From contig SIJG01000027.1 in assembly GCA_023374025.1 (NCBI GenBank), forward strand, positions 431,252-495,251: DNA of 64,000 bases, given 5' to 3'. The position numbers were made by a program, and so were the translations under genes. The DNA comes from Heterodera schachtii. Taxonomy: Eukaryota > Nematoda > Chromadorea > Rhabditida > Heteroderidae. Shown piece after piece: positions 1-10,967 of this stretch. How positions within the stretch are numbered: the first letter of the stretch is position 1; every line of letters starts with the position of its first letter. The notes under the pieces are model-generated. The model was not told the DNA's origin, searched no databases, and saw only the letters and a program-made list of their open reading frames with translations.

Positions 1-1147
1 ATTTTCTTCTTCTTATTGTGAAAAATTTAAAAAAAAACAAAAATAAATTGAAAAAACACTTTAACTATATTTTTTAAAAAGGTACATGAAAAAATAACAA
101 TTTTTTTTTTCAATTTTCCTTTTAAATAATAAAAATTAAATTGAAAGATCGTATTGTCTAATGAAATTTTTTAAATTCTTTAATTTTAATTGTCATTTAT
201 ATTCTTTGTTAATAATAGGAATTTTAACTATAATAATTTTATTCCTTTTCGATAATGAAATAAAATTACTAAAAAAAATTTTTATGAATAAATTTAAAAG
301 TTTTAAAACAATTAAAATGTTTATTCTTTAATAATTTATTGTATTAATTATTTCTTTAAAATACTACACTCTTTTGATTATTTCTGCTATTCTTCTGTTT
401 ATTAATTCAGAATACTAATCAATTAATTTTTCCCTAACCGTGCCCAATTCAAACATAAAAAAGTTTAAATTAAAAAAGTTGATTTTTTCTGAGAATATTA
501 TATATATGAATAATTTAATTATTTTTTTTCTTCTTAGTTATTCCTTATTTATAAAAAAACGTGTAAATGTCATTTGCATTTATTTTAGGTTAAATAAACT
601 ATAAAATAAATAGTATTTTCAAAAAATTTATTATTTTTAATTTAATATTATCGTCTCGTGGTTCGGGGTTTTTAACATGGTTAGTTAAATTTACATCAAT
701 ATTACTATTTCTATATTATTTTCATGAACTACCACCTCCTCGGGAATTCATTCAAAAATCATATGGTAATGACTCGAATTTGAAGAAAATAAATTCTGAA
801 AGCAAGTTGTAAAAAAAGAATGTTCATTTTTTTAATTTTTGAAATTTTTTATGGATTTTTTATGATTATGAATGATTAAATAAAATTTTTCATTAGTTAA
901 AATATCAAAACAAATTATCCTTTAAAAGTGAAATAATAATTACATTTATAAATTTTGATTTATACTTTCTGTTGTTTTAAAGAATTGAATATTTATTTTG
1001 TCAAGTAATTATTTATTTTTTTAAATATAAATATTTAAAAAAAACAGTTAATTTTGTTATATATTTTATTTACTAATTCTTGCATACAGCTCACGTTTTT
1101 TGCTTTTCCATAATTATGTTTTAAAATGTTCGAAAACTTTGATTACG
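1..1147. other. AT-rich gene-free stretch
   Basis: T-rich DNA with A/T runs every few bases. I see no ORF, RNA gene or element ends. A short richer patch near 1080-1105 (TTCTTG, then CATACAGCTCACG) resembles the start of a type 1 cassette but is too weak to call. Confidence 0.6.
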
Positions 1148-1171
1148 GGCGGTGCTAATAGGAGCTTCCGC
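1148..1171 (+). repeat. Decayed copy of GC hairpin
   Basis: The bases GGCGGTGCTAATAGGAGC then TTCCGC match the conserved hairpin of the hAT-like elements further right (GGCGGTGCC GATA GGCGCCGCC), with mostly C-to-T or G-to-A type changes. As in intact copies, it is followed by an A/T-rich tract. I read it as an old, decayed copy; no element ends are visible around it. Confidence 0.4.
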
Positions 1172-2140
1172 ATATTTTTTTTATAATAGGTTTGTAATTT
1201 TTTGTCGCTGATTTGTGAGCCCATTTTAAGACTTTTCTTATTTGAAGTTGGGATTATTTTTAATAAAAATTCGGAAAAATTAATGAATTTAAAAATATTT
1301 AAGTATTATTCAAATTTTATTTAATTCATCCTTTAGAAATGTTTTGTTATTTTTATAATAATTATGTAATCTTAATAAAAGATTTTGTTTTTAATATTTT
1401 AATCATTAAATTTACATATAAAAAAAATTAATTTGATTGTTTGTGAATTTAAATAAAGTATCCAATCAAATTTTATTAATAAAATTATTGAATAAAAAAT
1501 CAGCTAGCTATTCAATTTTTATTTTCAAAATATTTCATTAATTCAATTACAATTTAATTTTTGAACAATATTAGAATTTATATAGTTAAAAAAAAAATTT
1601 TTAAAAAGAAAACACCAAAAATGATTTTCTTTCTTCTGATTTTTTTATTCATTGAATTGTTATTTTTCCATTTTTTAATTCAAAAATAACATTTGGTCTG
1701 AATTAAAATTTTAATTATTTTAACTATTTGGTTTTTATGAAAATTTCTGTGCTCTTTAATTTAATTCCCTTTGTTTTGTAATTGTTTATATTAACTTTTT
1801 GATTTTGTTTATATATTTATTATATTAAGAATGGTAATAAAAGTTTTTTTAAAGTCACTTAAAATTAAAAAATTCTTAAAGAAATATTTAAATTATTTAG
1901 AAAATTAATATTCTCACGTCTTCGAAATGTTTTCGTCCCGTTTTTTTCTGGGCGCATAAATTTTTATTATTTATGTGATTTTTTGGAAATAATTTTCTGT
2001 TATGATGGTAATAAATTTTTATTTCCATTGAGATAAATTTTATTATTCAGTCAATTAAAAAGTATTTGAGAAGTTTTTCTTGAAATTAAATAATCGTAAT
2101 TAAATTTAAAAAACAAATGTTTTCAATTTTAATCTCATCA
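1172..2140. other. AT-rich gene-free stretch
   Basis: Mostly T-rich low-complexity DNA. A GC-richer patch at about 1912-1965 (CACGTCTTCGAAATG onward) has one open frame of about 24 codons and no recognisable motif. Nothing else is supported. Confidence 0.5.
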
Positions 2141-2200
2141 GGAAAAAAGAAAGAGCTCTGTCGATCGGATTGAGAAAGTCATTGAGTTTATCATTTTTTT
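2141..2200 (+). repeat. Type 2 cassette, probable copy
   Basis: A GC-richer core (about 2141-2181, including AGCTCTGTCGATCGGATTG) is followed by TCATTGAGTTTATCATTTTT. This closely matches the right flank TCATTCAGTTTATCATTTA found at 5043 and, inverted, at 62345-62364. The core itself is unlike the other cores. Confidence 0.4.
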
Positions 2201-2443
2201 GAATTTTTAATTTATAATCAAATTAATTATATTTATTATGGCCATTTATATTTATTTTTCTTTGCAGTTTCAGTTTTTTTAAATTTTATAAAAAAAAATA
2301 ATAATTATATAATAATACAATAGCAATTAAATTAATGTTTTTTTTAATTCAATTTTAAATTTTTAAATTATTATTAGAAATTAATATTATTTAATTTATT
2401 ATTTAAATTGTTATAAATTTGTTTTTAATTCAAGTTAAATAAA

Positions 2444-2577
2444 ACTTTTTTCAAATTTCATATTTTTCCACTATTTATGCAGAAAATTTAGTTATATAAG
2501 ATCGGTGGTTTTTTTGAAGTTAAATGCTTATAGAAAAAGTTATGCCGACATTTAAACAGATTTGATGAAAAAATGAC
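2444..2577 (+). repeat. Interspersed repeat C, copy 1
   Basis: Matches 3703-3873. Shared stretches include TTTCATATTTTTCCACTA, TTATGCAG, TCGGTGGTTTT, TGCTTATAGAAAAAGTT and ACATTTAAACAGATTTTGAT-like sequence. The two copies differ by substitutions and by about 35 bases of extra sequence in copy 2. No coding frame. Confidence 0.7.
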
Positions 2578-3023
2578 ATATTGACGGTTTTTAAATACAT
2601 TTTTTTAAGTTTGAAAACCCAAGCAGCGTAAAAAATCTTTTTTTTTCAAAAAAATAAATAAAAAGGGTTCTGGCGGCGCAGATGGATGAGCATGGGAAAA
2701 TTTGAAAAATTTAGCCCGATTAGTATTAAGGAAATGTTGTCTTAAAAATAATAATTTTATGGCGCGACATTTAGTACCCGTAATTAGGGACAGAATGAAC
2801 TGCCGCGTTATTGCCATATTTAGTTTAAGATGACTTTTGACTGTATAAATTAGCTAATAATAATATTTTTTAAATTGAAATTCTTATTTTAATTAAACAA
2901 AAAAAGAATTGATATTCTCTTGTTGAGGATAAGAGTAATTTATTTTGTAATTGAAATTATAATTAATACAATATTAATTAATTTCTCTGATTAAGGACTC
3001 CGAATTTTGGTATACTTTCTTTA

Positions 3024-3095
3024 AATCAAGCATCGAAAGTAAACTTTCTCGAATTTTTCTAGTCTTGGGTGCTACAACATGATGATGAAACTTTA
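3024..3095 (+). repeat. Type 1 cassette, copy a
   Basis: The left flank (3024-3067) reads AATCAAGCATCGAAAGTAAA, then CTTTCTCGAATTTTTCTAG, then TCTTG, matching the family flank. The core GGTGCTACAACATGATGATG follows. The first 15 or so core bases are shared with copy c at 9933, then the two diverge. The right flank GCCAATACTCTTTTA is not recognisable here. Confidence 0.5.
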
Positions 3096-3702
3096 AAACA
3101 CATAGGTTTTATTTTCATTTAATTTAATTAGATATTAATACATTGTAAATGTTTTTTAAAGAAAAGTTATATTATCCTTGCTTCTGGTATTTTTGCCACA
3201 CAAATGATTACTTGCTTTTTTTTTTGTCTTTGAATTTTAAAATGAATAATCAATAAAATATTTGTGTTTTGTTAAAAAAGCCCAGAATATTATTTTAGTT
3301 TTGGATATATTTATTTTAATTCTCAAAATTTACTTTCTTTTCAATATATTTATTTAAAACTTAATGATTGCTGCATTCGTTTTTATACAATTCACAAATT
3401 CTTGCACGAATTCTTCTTTTCCTTTGTTGCCTGCTTCTTTACACTAATTATATTACTGGTAATCAAACTTTTAATAAAAAATGATTTTATCATTTTACTT
3501 TTGAATTTCTTTTTAAACTCAAATAGTTTTTCAAATTTGCTTACATCTTTTATAAAAAAATAAATATTGAACATAAATCAATTAAATTATTTTGAATTTT
3601 ATAAAGTTTCTCATTTTATTAAAGTTATTATTTTTGAATATTTTCTCTTTTCAATTTGCTTTTTTATCCTTAATTCAGTTTTGTCTAGGTCGTGTTATGT
3701 AT

Positions 3703-3873
3703 TAATTTTTTTTCAAATTTCATATTTTTCCACTACTTATGCAGCAAATTAAATGTTAAATGTTCGGTGGTTTTAATGTTCGTTTTTTCGCATTTTTAAA
3801 TTAATTTTTTGAAGCAATTTGAATGCTTATCGAAAAAGTTCTGCAACATTTAAACAGATTTTGATCAAAAATG
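3703..3873 (+). repeat. Interspersed repeat C, copy 2
   Basis: Second copy of the repeat at 2444-2577, same orientation, about 1.26 kb downstream. It contains an extra TTTTAATGTTCGTTTTTTCG segment. See copy 1 for shared blocks. Confidence 0.7.
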
Positions 3874-3964
3874 GTATTGTTTAAATAATTGAATAATACT
3901 AAGTGACTACACTGATTTTTAATTTTGTAATTGAAATTCTTATTTTAATCAATACAATAATAAA

Positions 3965-4316
3965 CTAGCGGTTGCGTGAAACGACGGATATTTAGTTGGG
4001 ATAAAGCGCTGCGCGCTTCTTGAGCTTCGCTACCTAGATTAGCTATTGGGTTGTGAAGCTCTTAAAAAATTGTAGGTAAACAATGCTTAGAAGAGGTGTT
4101 ATGCACGGGTGAAAGAGGTTGCTTTTCGCCCAAAGAAATGTTTTTTATTTTTTGATTTTTTCTAAATTGCAATTTTATGAGAAAATTTCCCTGCGTCGAC
4201 TCCCTAAAAAAAATACGCAAAATTCCATCTATATATTTAGAAATTCGGTGTACCAGAAAATGTAAACGTCGAAAAGACAATGAAATTTGAAATTTTGAAA
4301 AATTACAGGACCGGAT
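3965..4316. other. GC-richer unassigned segment
   Basis: Richer than its surroundings, with GATAAAGCGCTGCGCGCTTC at about 4000-4020 and a weak open frame on the minus strand (4062-4364) with no motif I know. It lies directly left of two hAT-like ends, so it may be the interior of a decayed element whose left end I cannot find. Confidence 0.3.
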
Positions 4317-4463
4317 TGGTATTTTAAGAAACGACCGGATTCCGGATCCGGTCTCTAAAATCAAGTCAATCTATGTAATCCGTCAATCCCTATTTTTCAA
4401 AAAAATCGCCGGATCGGATTCCGAAAAATACGGTGCCGGATCCGGTCCGGCTTGTTCTCTAGT
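4317..4463 (-). mobile_element. Decayed hAT-like element ends
   Basis: Two right-hand ends in tandem, built of CCGGATCCGG-type units. One finishes CCGGATCCGGTCTCTA at 4356; the other finishes GGCTTGTTCTCTAG near 4461. Read inward they begin TAGAGACCGGATCCGG and TAGAGAACAAGCCGGACC. The TAGAG start and GC-rich subterminal units match the complete hAT-like elements in this window. No left partner or target duplication was found. Confidence 0.45.
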
Positions 4464-4868
4464 AATTGGTTGATTTTATTTTTTATTATCTTCGATTTAG
4501 ATTTTTAAATCTAAGAATTAAATAATCAATTTTTTTTAATTTTGTTTTTGTTTAAATTTAAAAGTAAAATATTTAATAAATTGTCCGAAATAAATATTAA
4601 ATTATTTATGGAAGTGAAATATATATTAAATATACAAAATTTAAGTATAAAGTGACTTTATCTATACGAAATTTGCATGGCATTTTGCTCCAATAATTTA
4701 ATGAAAATTAATTAATTTATTATTATAAAATAAAAAAATGAGAAAAGGCATTATTTTACACAATAAAAAACTCCAAAAAACATTAATCTTAAAATGAAAT
4801 GAAATCAAAATAATATTTTTAAAGCACGAATTGCAATAATCGCTCATATTTGTTTTTAAATATTATGA

Positions 4869-4979
4869 ATCAGAAGTGTGCATGAAGCATGTCATGCTGT
4901 AATCGCAGAAAAAAGTGGACATTGGGAGGCGACCCTGATTTCTTTAATTTTTAATTTAATATTAGATTTCATTGCTTGA
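4869..4979 (+). pseudogene. Coding-like island with HEACH motif
   Basis: A 36-codon open frame with no start codon (it follows TGA) in a GC-richer island. Its N-terminal part reads SVHEACHAVIAEKSGHWEA. HEACH fits the HExxH zinc-binding pattern, and HEAxHAV in particular recalls the M41/FtsH-type peptidase helix, where the third residue is usually glycine. That is resemblance by eye only. The C-terminal half is AT-driven (ISLIFNLILDF). It could be an exon, a fossil gene fragment, or chance in a GC-richer patch. Confidence 0.25.
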
Positions 4980-5001
4980 TTAACTCTAAATGTTTTTTTT
5001 T

Positions 5002-5110
5002 CATCTCGGCAAACAAACAAGCCTCTTTGATGTGTTGCTATGTCATTCAGTTTATCATTTATTCTTTTCGATGTAAGGAGTTTAAAAGTTAACTATTAAT
5101 TTAATTAGAA
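5002..5110 (+). repeat. Type 2 cassette, reference copy
   Basis: Left flank CATCTCGGCAAA (5002-5013), core of 29 bases (5014-5042), right flank TCATTCAGTTTATCATTTAT (5043-5062) continuing CTTTTCGATGTAAGGAG and TTTAAAAGTTAA. Both flanks recur inverted at 62300-62410, where the core is 33 bases and unrelated. The right flank alone recurs at 33613 and, inverted, near 22010-22045. Confidence 0.65.
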
Positions 5111-5482
5111 GTCTCAAAACAAGCGGAAAAAAATAGAATAAAATTATACAAACTTCAAAATTCAAAATAACTTAATAAATTGTAATTATTCTTTTATTTA
5201 AAATATTTCCTAAATAAATTAAAATGAAGTATTTCTGCAAATTATCTAAATAATAATAAGATCATTAAGTTTTGTGTATTTTTACATATACAATATCATA
5301 AAAAAAATTGTTTGCTTATTTTCCTTTTTATTTAAAATGCTGACAATTTGAATAGACATATTGTCCATAATTTTTTAGTTTTACATACTTTTGTTTAAAT
5401 ACAAAATATAGCTATTAACAACATATTAATAAATTTTTTTTTTAATTTTTTTAAATTGTATTTAAAGAATTATAAAAAATTC

Positions 5483-5569
5483 ATGTGCGCGACTTCATGT
5501 GCAGCTGTTAGTGCACTTTGTGTACCTGTTAGTTTTGAAACCAAAATATTGATTAGAATAATAGATTGA
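5483..5569 (+). other. Small ORF, 28 aa, unassigned
   Basis: An ATG-initiated frame (MCATSCAAVSALCVPVSFET, then KILIRIID) sits in a GC-richer patch. It has three cysteines in the first 13 residues and no motif I recognise. It may be coincidental; I list it only because it is a clean start-to-stop frame in DNA where stops are very frequent. Confidence 0.15.
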
Positions 5570-5609
5570 ATAAGATTAAAAAAATGTATTTACTTTTTTA
5601 TTTGAATAA

Positions 5610-6285
5610 AAAATAAATATAAAGTTCCTATTTTAATTTTTAAATTTTTAAATAATTTATTTCAAAGGAACTTTTCTTTCATCAGTTTTTTTTTTTAAAC
5701 AATCTGTTGTAGTATTTGCATAAATATAAATTTAAATACAAACCCAAATTTACTAACTTCAGATCAAAAACTCAAACCGAAGAAGACTCGCGAGAATCAG
5801 TCGAAGGAATATCATATAATAGTTATTTCTACTTTATTTATTTTTTGTTCATTATTCTAAATGATTTATTTAATTTTAATTAAATTTTTTATTAGCCCCA
5901 TTAAACATTTGGAGCTTTTATTTAAAAAAAATATTTCTTGCACATATTCCTTTTTTTATTCACTGTAAATTTTGGTATTTAAAAAGAAATTTAAGGAGTT
6001 TAAAAGTTAAATATTAATTTGACTAACTTTTTTATGACTCTTATTATTTGAATATTTGAATAATTTTTATTAAATATTCAAAAAATTAAAAAATTATAAA
6101 AGTATTTAAATTTCATTTTTAGTTAATATTAATTTAAGTTGAATATTCTTATTTTTTATGAATTTTTTTATTTTATTTTTCACTATTTTATTAAATAAAT
6201 TATAACTTAATTTCTAAAAAATTATTCACAAAATGAGTTGAAAAAAACTTCCGTTTTACCATTAGATATGCTATTTAAATTTTTA
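5610..6285 (+). repeat. Long interspersed repeat R1, + copy
   Basis: Matches the reverse complement of about 60665-61335 along most of its length. Shared landmarks: AAAGTTCCT; CAGTTTTTT near AAACAATCTGTTGTAG; GATCAAAAACTCAAA, then CAGTCGAAGGAATAT; AGGAGTTTAAAAGTTAA; ATGACTCTTATTATTTGAAT; ATTATTCACAAAATGAG; AAAACTTCCGTTTTACCATT. Divergence is moderate with many small indels. Parts also recur at 11540-11600 and 41660-41780 (+), and at 21880-22045 and 62190-62340 (-). Confidence 0.75.
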
Positions 6286-6768
6286 TAAACGCAAAACTTA
6301 ACCATTTTCTTGATATTTTGCTGTTCATCTAATTTATTTATTTTAATGATTTTATATTTTCAATTTCATTAATTAAATTTTTTTGAAAGTAAAAGAATTA
6401 AGAAATTTGTAGTAGTTGAATAACTTCTCGAAAATAATTATTTTTAATAAAATTTTTATTTAATTTTAAAACTATAAATTAATAAATTAAAACAAAGGTA
6501 TTATTTTTTCTTTCTTTTGATAAATAAAATTTAAAGAAACAGTGAATATTTCAAAACTAAAACCGCACTAAATAAATACAATTTAAATAAGGTTAATCAA
6601 TATTTAAAAATAAAAAATATACATGAAAACAAAATAACATTGCATTATGGACGAAAAGTAAATAAAAAAATATATTAGGAATCAAAATGCAAATTGCGCT
6701 TTAATATAAAAATGAAATTTTACGAATGATTTCTTAAGGTTATTAATACTTTATGTTTTTTTAACATT
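6286..6768. other. AT-rich gene-free stretch
   Basis: Low-complexity A/T DNA between repeat R1 and the foldback element. No gene or element ends seen. Confidence 0.6.
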
Positions 6769-6776
6769 TTATTAAC

Positions 6777-7495
6777 GGCGCGGGTACAGGTCATCCAAGA
6801 CATCTCATCCACAGACCACTCATCCACAGACAACTTATCCACACGACAACCCATCCACAAGCCAACTCATCCACGGACAACTCATCCACAAAAAGAAATT
6901 TTCAAATATTTTCTGATTAGGATTAAGGATATAGTGAAATAGCTAGCAGACGGAACTTTTCGATCGGCTCCATCAATGTTTTTTCAACTTTGGGTTTTAC
7001 ATGGATTTTACCATGGGCATGTACTTCCAATTGTTTTTTGTCTGCTTCCAAACAAAAGTCAAGCGACTTACACCAGAGTCTTAGCAGCGATCAGGTTAGC
7101 TTGACAGTTTTAGCTACGTTAAATTCCGTGGTGTTGATCCCGTTGTCGAAGAAGAAAACGGAATGGAATAATTTTATTTTCCATACATGATTTAAAATTA
7201 CAATTTGTTCATTGATTTCCTTTTTTTAAAATTTATACTAATGGCAAAGTTGGTTTCAAAATTTGAAATCATATAATGCTAATCAAAAAATCTCTGAAAA
7301 AATAATCAAAAGTTTGAGAAAATTACCCAAAATATTTCAAATTTATAATCCAAATCAGAAAATATTTGAAAATTTCTTTTTGTGGATGAGTTGTCCGTGG
7401 ATGAGTTGGCTTGTGGATGAGTTGTCGTGTGGATGAGTTGTCTGTGGATGAGTAGTCCGTGGATGAGATGTCTGTGGATGACCTGTGCTGACCCC
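6777..7495. mobile_element. Foldback element with inverted minisatellite arms
   Basis: 719 bp flanked by an 8-bp direct repeat TTATTAAC (6769-6776 and 7496-7503). The arms, about 150 bp each, are near-perfect inverted copies made of tandem units of the type CATCCACAGACAACT (left) and GGATGAGTTGTCTGT (right); each ends inward with AAATATTTTCTGATT. The outermost bases match less well (GGCGCGGGTACAGG against GGGGTCAGCACAGG, inward). The centre is single-copy. The superfamily is not clear: 8 bp fits hAT, but the ends are not typical. Confidence 0.8.
6926..7230 (-). pseudogene. Coding-like interior of the foldback element
   Basis: On the minus strand one frame stays open except for a single TGA. 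It reads DNGINTTEFNVAKTVKLT, stop, then SLLRLWCKSLDFCLEADKKQ and LEVHAHGKIHVKPKVEKT. The composition is far richer and more codon-like than the flanks. I do not recognise the protein. It could be a decayed transposase or a captured host exon. The plus-strand 66-codon frame over the same bases looks less protein-like. Confidence 0.3.
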
Positions 7496-7881
7496 TTATT
7501 AACTTTGTTTTGGTTATATTTTTGTTCTTCGCATTTGATAAAAAAATCAATATTTCTTTCGAAATTGTTTTCAAAATTATTTTTAAATTCTTTATTTTTT
7601 TTTCTTTGGGCATTGTATAAAATTCATAATATTTACAATCCATTGAAACATTCCAATTTTCTATGATCCTTCTTTTGACGCCAATACTGTTATTTGACTT
7701 TTCAAACTATTTTAAAATAAATTGCTTTCTATTAAATAGAAAAGGTTTAATTATTAATATTTATCATTTTTATAAAAAAAATTGAATTTTAATTATAAAT
7801 CTAGTTTAAAAAAAAAACAAAAATATTTAACTTAAAACTTTATTTATTGGGTGCATGCAATTAAAAAAAATCACTTTGTGT

Positions 7882-8267
7882 GGGGAACCGGCCACTTTGG
7901 CGCCAGCCATTTTGGCGCCAAACGCTATAACATTTTTATTTCTCATTCAAATTAAATAAGCTTGATAGGATTTTAATGCTCTTGATAGTCCCTAATAGCC
8001 TGCAAAATTTCAAAAAAATTAATTGACACACAAAAAAGTTATGGCCAAAAAACCTCAAAAAACTGACTTTTTCTGGCCATTTTGGCGCCGCACGTTATAT
8101 CTTTTGTCAAACCGAATGTATTTTTCTAATATTTTGCAGGCTAATAAAGAACATTTAGGCCTATTTAATGGTTTCAAGATTATTTTATTTGGTTGGGTAA
8201 GAAAAAAGTTATGACACTTTAAAGTCCGCGGCGCCAAAATGGCCCACGCCAAAGTGACCCCGACCCC
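7882..8267. mobile_element. 386-bp palindromic MITE
   Basis: Inverted ends: GGGGAACCGGCCACTTTGGC at the left; the right end read inward is GGGGTCGGGGTCACTTTGGC. Both continue into GCCATTTTGGCGCC. A third copy of that block lies near the centre (about 8076-8095). Inner arms carry AGCCTGCAAAATTTC and its complement. Flanks TTTGTGT (7875-7881) and TTTGTAT (8268-8274) may be an imperfect target duplication. Inner modules resemble those of the larger palindrome at 29.96-30.6 kb. Confidence 0.75.
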
Positions 8268-8715
8268 TTTGTATGACGTGGTTTTAAAAGCGTAATATTA
8301 ATTTTTTTTTTGTCAGTTTATGCAATTTTTAACAATTAATTTCTCAAACAACAAAAAAGGTTTAAGTAATTAATTTTTTTTTGCGATTATATAAATATTT
8401 AAATCATTCAAAAAGATGATAATGACTTATTTAGTAATTTTCTTTAATTAAATAAAATATTAACATTTCATTAATTGCATTGTTTATTGAACATTTTGTA
8501 AAATGATTCGCCCTTTCGGAATTTTGTTTGGTTAATATATTTTTTAAGTTCATGTCAAAAAAAAATTACATATAAACTATCTAAAACAAAAATATAAGCA
8601 AATATTATTTTTAGAAAATAAAATGCTTTAATTTATTGGTTTATTAAAGAGTTTTCTGAATTTAAAATAATTACATAAAAAATCCAATAAATTATTGATA
8701 AAATACATTATTAAC
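8268..8715. other. AT-rich gene-free stretch
   Basis: Low-complexity A/T DNA with nothing I can assign. Confidence 0.6.
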
Positions 8716-8795
8716 ACATTAATTTTGAAATAATTTTTTCAATCTTGTTGTCCGACAGTTTACTGGTTGCTGTAACGACAATATTGTTTTTGCCA
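8716..8795 (+). repeat. Type 1 cassette, copy b
   Basis: Left flank ends TTTTTTCAATCTTG (8734-8747). The core (8748-8777) begins TTGTCCGACAGTTTACTGG and is unlike other cores. The right flank ACAATATTGTTTTTG matches the family right flank loosely. Confidence 0.5.
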
Positions 8796-9059
8796 TTTAG
8801 GCTAATTTAAATCAAAAATTTTTTAAATATTTGTTATTATCCTTGATTCTATTTTTGTTTTTTGTTGAACATTTTAAATTAGGAATTAATAATCAAACCT
8901 TTTAAAATTGTATATAATTCAATTTATGTTTTTTGGTTATGAAATTAAATAATTATATTAAATTAAAGAAAGTTCATGTAATTATTAATTTGTACAAATA
9001 AAATTTTTATATATTTTTATTCATTTTATTGAAAGTAAATGAATGCGAAAAATTTTGAG

Positions 9060-9330
9060 ACAGGACATTATTGTCAGCGATCCGGAACCCTTATCTTAAC
9101 CCTCTGGCCTGCAAAAAGGTGGCCAGAGAACTAACTAATAATAGAAATCAACGATTTTTCAAAGTTTAAAATTTCGAAAATTTTGTGGAGCTAGGCCCTC
9201 TGAATGTTTTTGTTTTTGAATTTTATGATTTTTCATTATTTTTCCAGAAAAACGTTCGGGAAGCAGACTTTTTAGCTCTATCGCTCAGTAATTTTTTTGG
9301 AAAAATTTCTATTATAATGATTATATAAAA
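9060..9330 (+). pseudogene. GC-richer island with two coding-like frames
   Basis: Two successive frames look protein-like. At about 9069-9176: DRTLLSAIRNPYLNPLACKK, then VARELTNNRNQRFFKV, then stop. At about 9248-9329: KNVREADFLALSLSNFFGKI, directly after TTATTTTTCCAG, which would make a good 3' splice site. No family recognised. The first frame overlaps TTAACCCTCTGGCCTGC (from 9096) and an 8-bp inverted repeat CTCTGGCC/GGCCAGAG, which slightly recalls a piggyBac-type end. So this could instead be a decayed element. Confidence 0.25.
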
Positions 9331-9334
9331 TTTT

Positions 9335-9880
9335 GAAAGAATGATTATTTCTAAATAAAACATTGAATGCTCATATTTAAAGGAATTTTGAAAATTGAAT
9401 TTAGCATTTTTTGGTTAAAACCTGTTTTAATACATGGAAACAGCTGAAAGACATCAAGCTGAATTAAAAAATCATTTAAGCCATTTTATACGAAAATATA
9501 ATCTTTTTAAAAATGAATTAAATTAATTATTGTTTTTCAGTTTTGAAGGAATTATGGTTAATTCATTCTTATTATTAACATACATTAAAAAATATATTAA
9601 TTAATTTTCTTATTTTTAAAATAATTTATATAATTTACTACTATTTTAAATTAATTTCTTTTTTATATGTTTGAAAATTTATATTTAACAGTTTAATTTT
9701 CATTTTGAATTTTTTTTTACTGATTTTATTTTTATATACTAAACACTTATTATCTTAATAAAAATTCATTTATTTTCTCTCAAAAATCAAAAGTAACATC
9801 GGAAATTAATCATCTTTAAAAAAAATTGTTAATACTTTAGATTATTGTTTTAGTCTTGAACTTAATATATTTATTTCGAT
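9335..9880. other. AT-rich gene-free stretch
   Basis: T-rich low-complexity DNA; nothing assignable. Confidence 0.6.
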
Positions 9881-9886
9881 GAAATA

Positions 9887-9965
9887 TTTCAAGTGTTAAA
9901 AAATAAATTTTTCTAAAATTTTTTAAGTCTTGTGTGCTACAACATGATCAGGGACGGATTTATAT
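9887..9965 (+). repeat. Type 1 cassette, copy c
   Basis: Left flank TTCAAGTGTTAAAAAATAAA, then TTTTTCTAAAATTTTTTAAG, then TCTTG (ends 9932). The core TGTGCTACAACATGATCAGG begins like copy a at 3068 (shared TGCTACAACATGAT) and then differs. Confidence 0.5.
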
Positions 9966-10079
9966 GTCCTAAAAACAGCAAATTTAATCTTGTTAATTAC
10001 AGAATAAAAATCAAATTTTTACCTTTACTTAAAATCTGAAAGAGAACAAATTAGAGAATAATAAAAAACGATTGTTTTA

Positions 10080-10276
10080 ATGTGCCCGCCTTTAGCTTTG
10101 ATTCAGAGACGCAAACGCTTGGGAAAATTTTCGGCATTTTTCGAAATATTATTCAGCGAAATAAAGTTTTTATTCAGATGAATACAAAAATGAATCCATT
10201 ATTTAAAACAATCAGATCATTTATCCTTAATTTATCAATTATTCAAACAAAATATTATGGTTTTGATAAAATATGA
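10080..10276 (+). other. Weak coding-like island
   Basis: A GC-richer patch (about 10082-10150) in which two overlapping frames are open. One, from ATG at 10080, runs 33 codons (MCPPLALIQRRKRLGKF onward); the other runs to 10276. Neither shows a motif I know. It may be part of an old repeat. Confidence 0.15.
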
Positions 10277-10876
10277 ACAGATATAATTATTTTCTATTTT
10301 AATGGACGAAAATTCCTGGAAAAAAAAATAATGGAAAGATTGAATAATATGTATGTATAAGGAAATAATTTTAAAAAAGGCTTTTTTATCAAAAATTCCA
10401 TAATAATTAGAAAAATACTTTAAAATTTTAAAATTGATAATTTGAAAAACAAATTCTTGCTTTAAAAAATAATGATTAAATAACACTATACTAAATAAAA
10501 CAATATAAAGGAATAAATATAAATTATGGTTTTTCACTACTTTATTTATTGTTAAAATAAAATAAAAATGATATTTCAATATTAAATAATATTTTTTCAT
10601 TTTATTATAATCCATTTAATATGATATGAGAATATTCAAAGATTAATTTTAATTATTAAATTATGTAATTATAAATTTATTTTTTTAATTGTTCTTTTAT
10701 TTTAGTTAATTTATAAAGTTTATTGTTATCATTAGAAATTTTTTTATATTTATTTATGCAATTTCTGTTTTTTAAATAGGGTAATTAGATTGCTATAAAT
10801 TTTTTAAAGGTTTTGTTCATGAAATAAATATTATTTTCTTTGAAATTATATTTATTATTTTTTAAGTTTAACTTTT

Positions 10877-10967
10877 TAATTAAGCATCCAAATTAACTTT
10901 CTTTAGAATATTTTAATTTTGTGCACTGCTTCGTGCGAGATTGTGCCGGTAATGTTCGTTTTTTTGT
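10877..10967 (+). repeat. Type 1 cassette, copy d
   Basis: Left flank (10877-10921) has AATTAAGCATCCAAATTAAC, then TTTCTTTAGAATATTTTAAT, then TTTG. The core (10922-10949) is TGCACTGCTTCGTGCGAG, then ATTGTGCCGG, about 60% GC. The right flank TAATGTTCGTTTTTTTG is a loose match. Confidence 0.6.

Noticed and set aside
6777..7495. CRISPR-like array of short repeats
   Set aside because: Units are contiguous minisatellite repeats in inverted arms with a target duplication; there are no regular spacers, and the context is eukaryotic.
7323..7666. ORFs of 79 and 106 codons on opposite strands
   Set aside because: They overlap the minisatellite arm of the foldback element; the serine/threonine or MWMSC repeats are translations of the array.
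10235..10615. 126-codon minus-strand ORF
   Set aside because: Almost only F, Y, I, L, K and N residues from AT-rich codons; no composition change at its limits and no motif. Probably chance.
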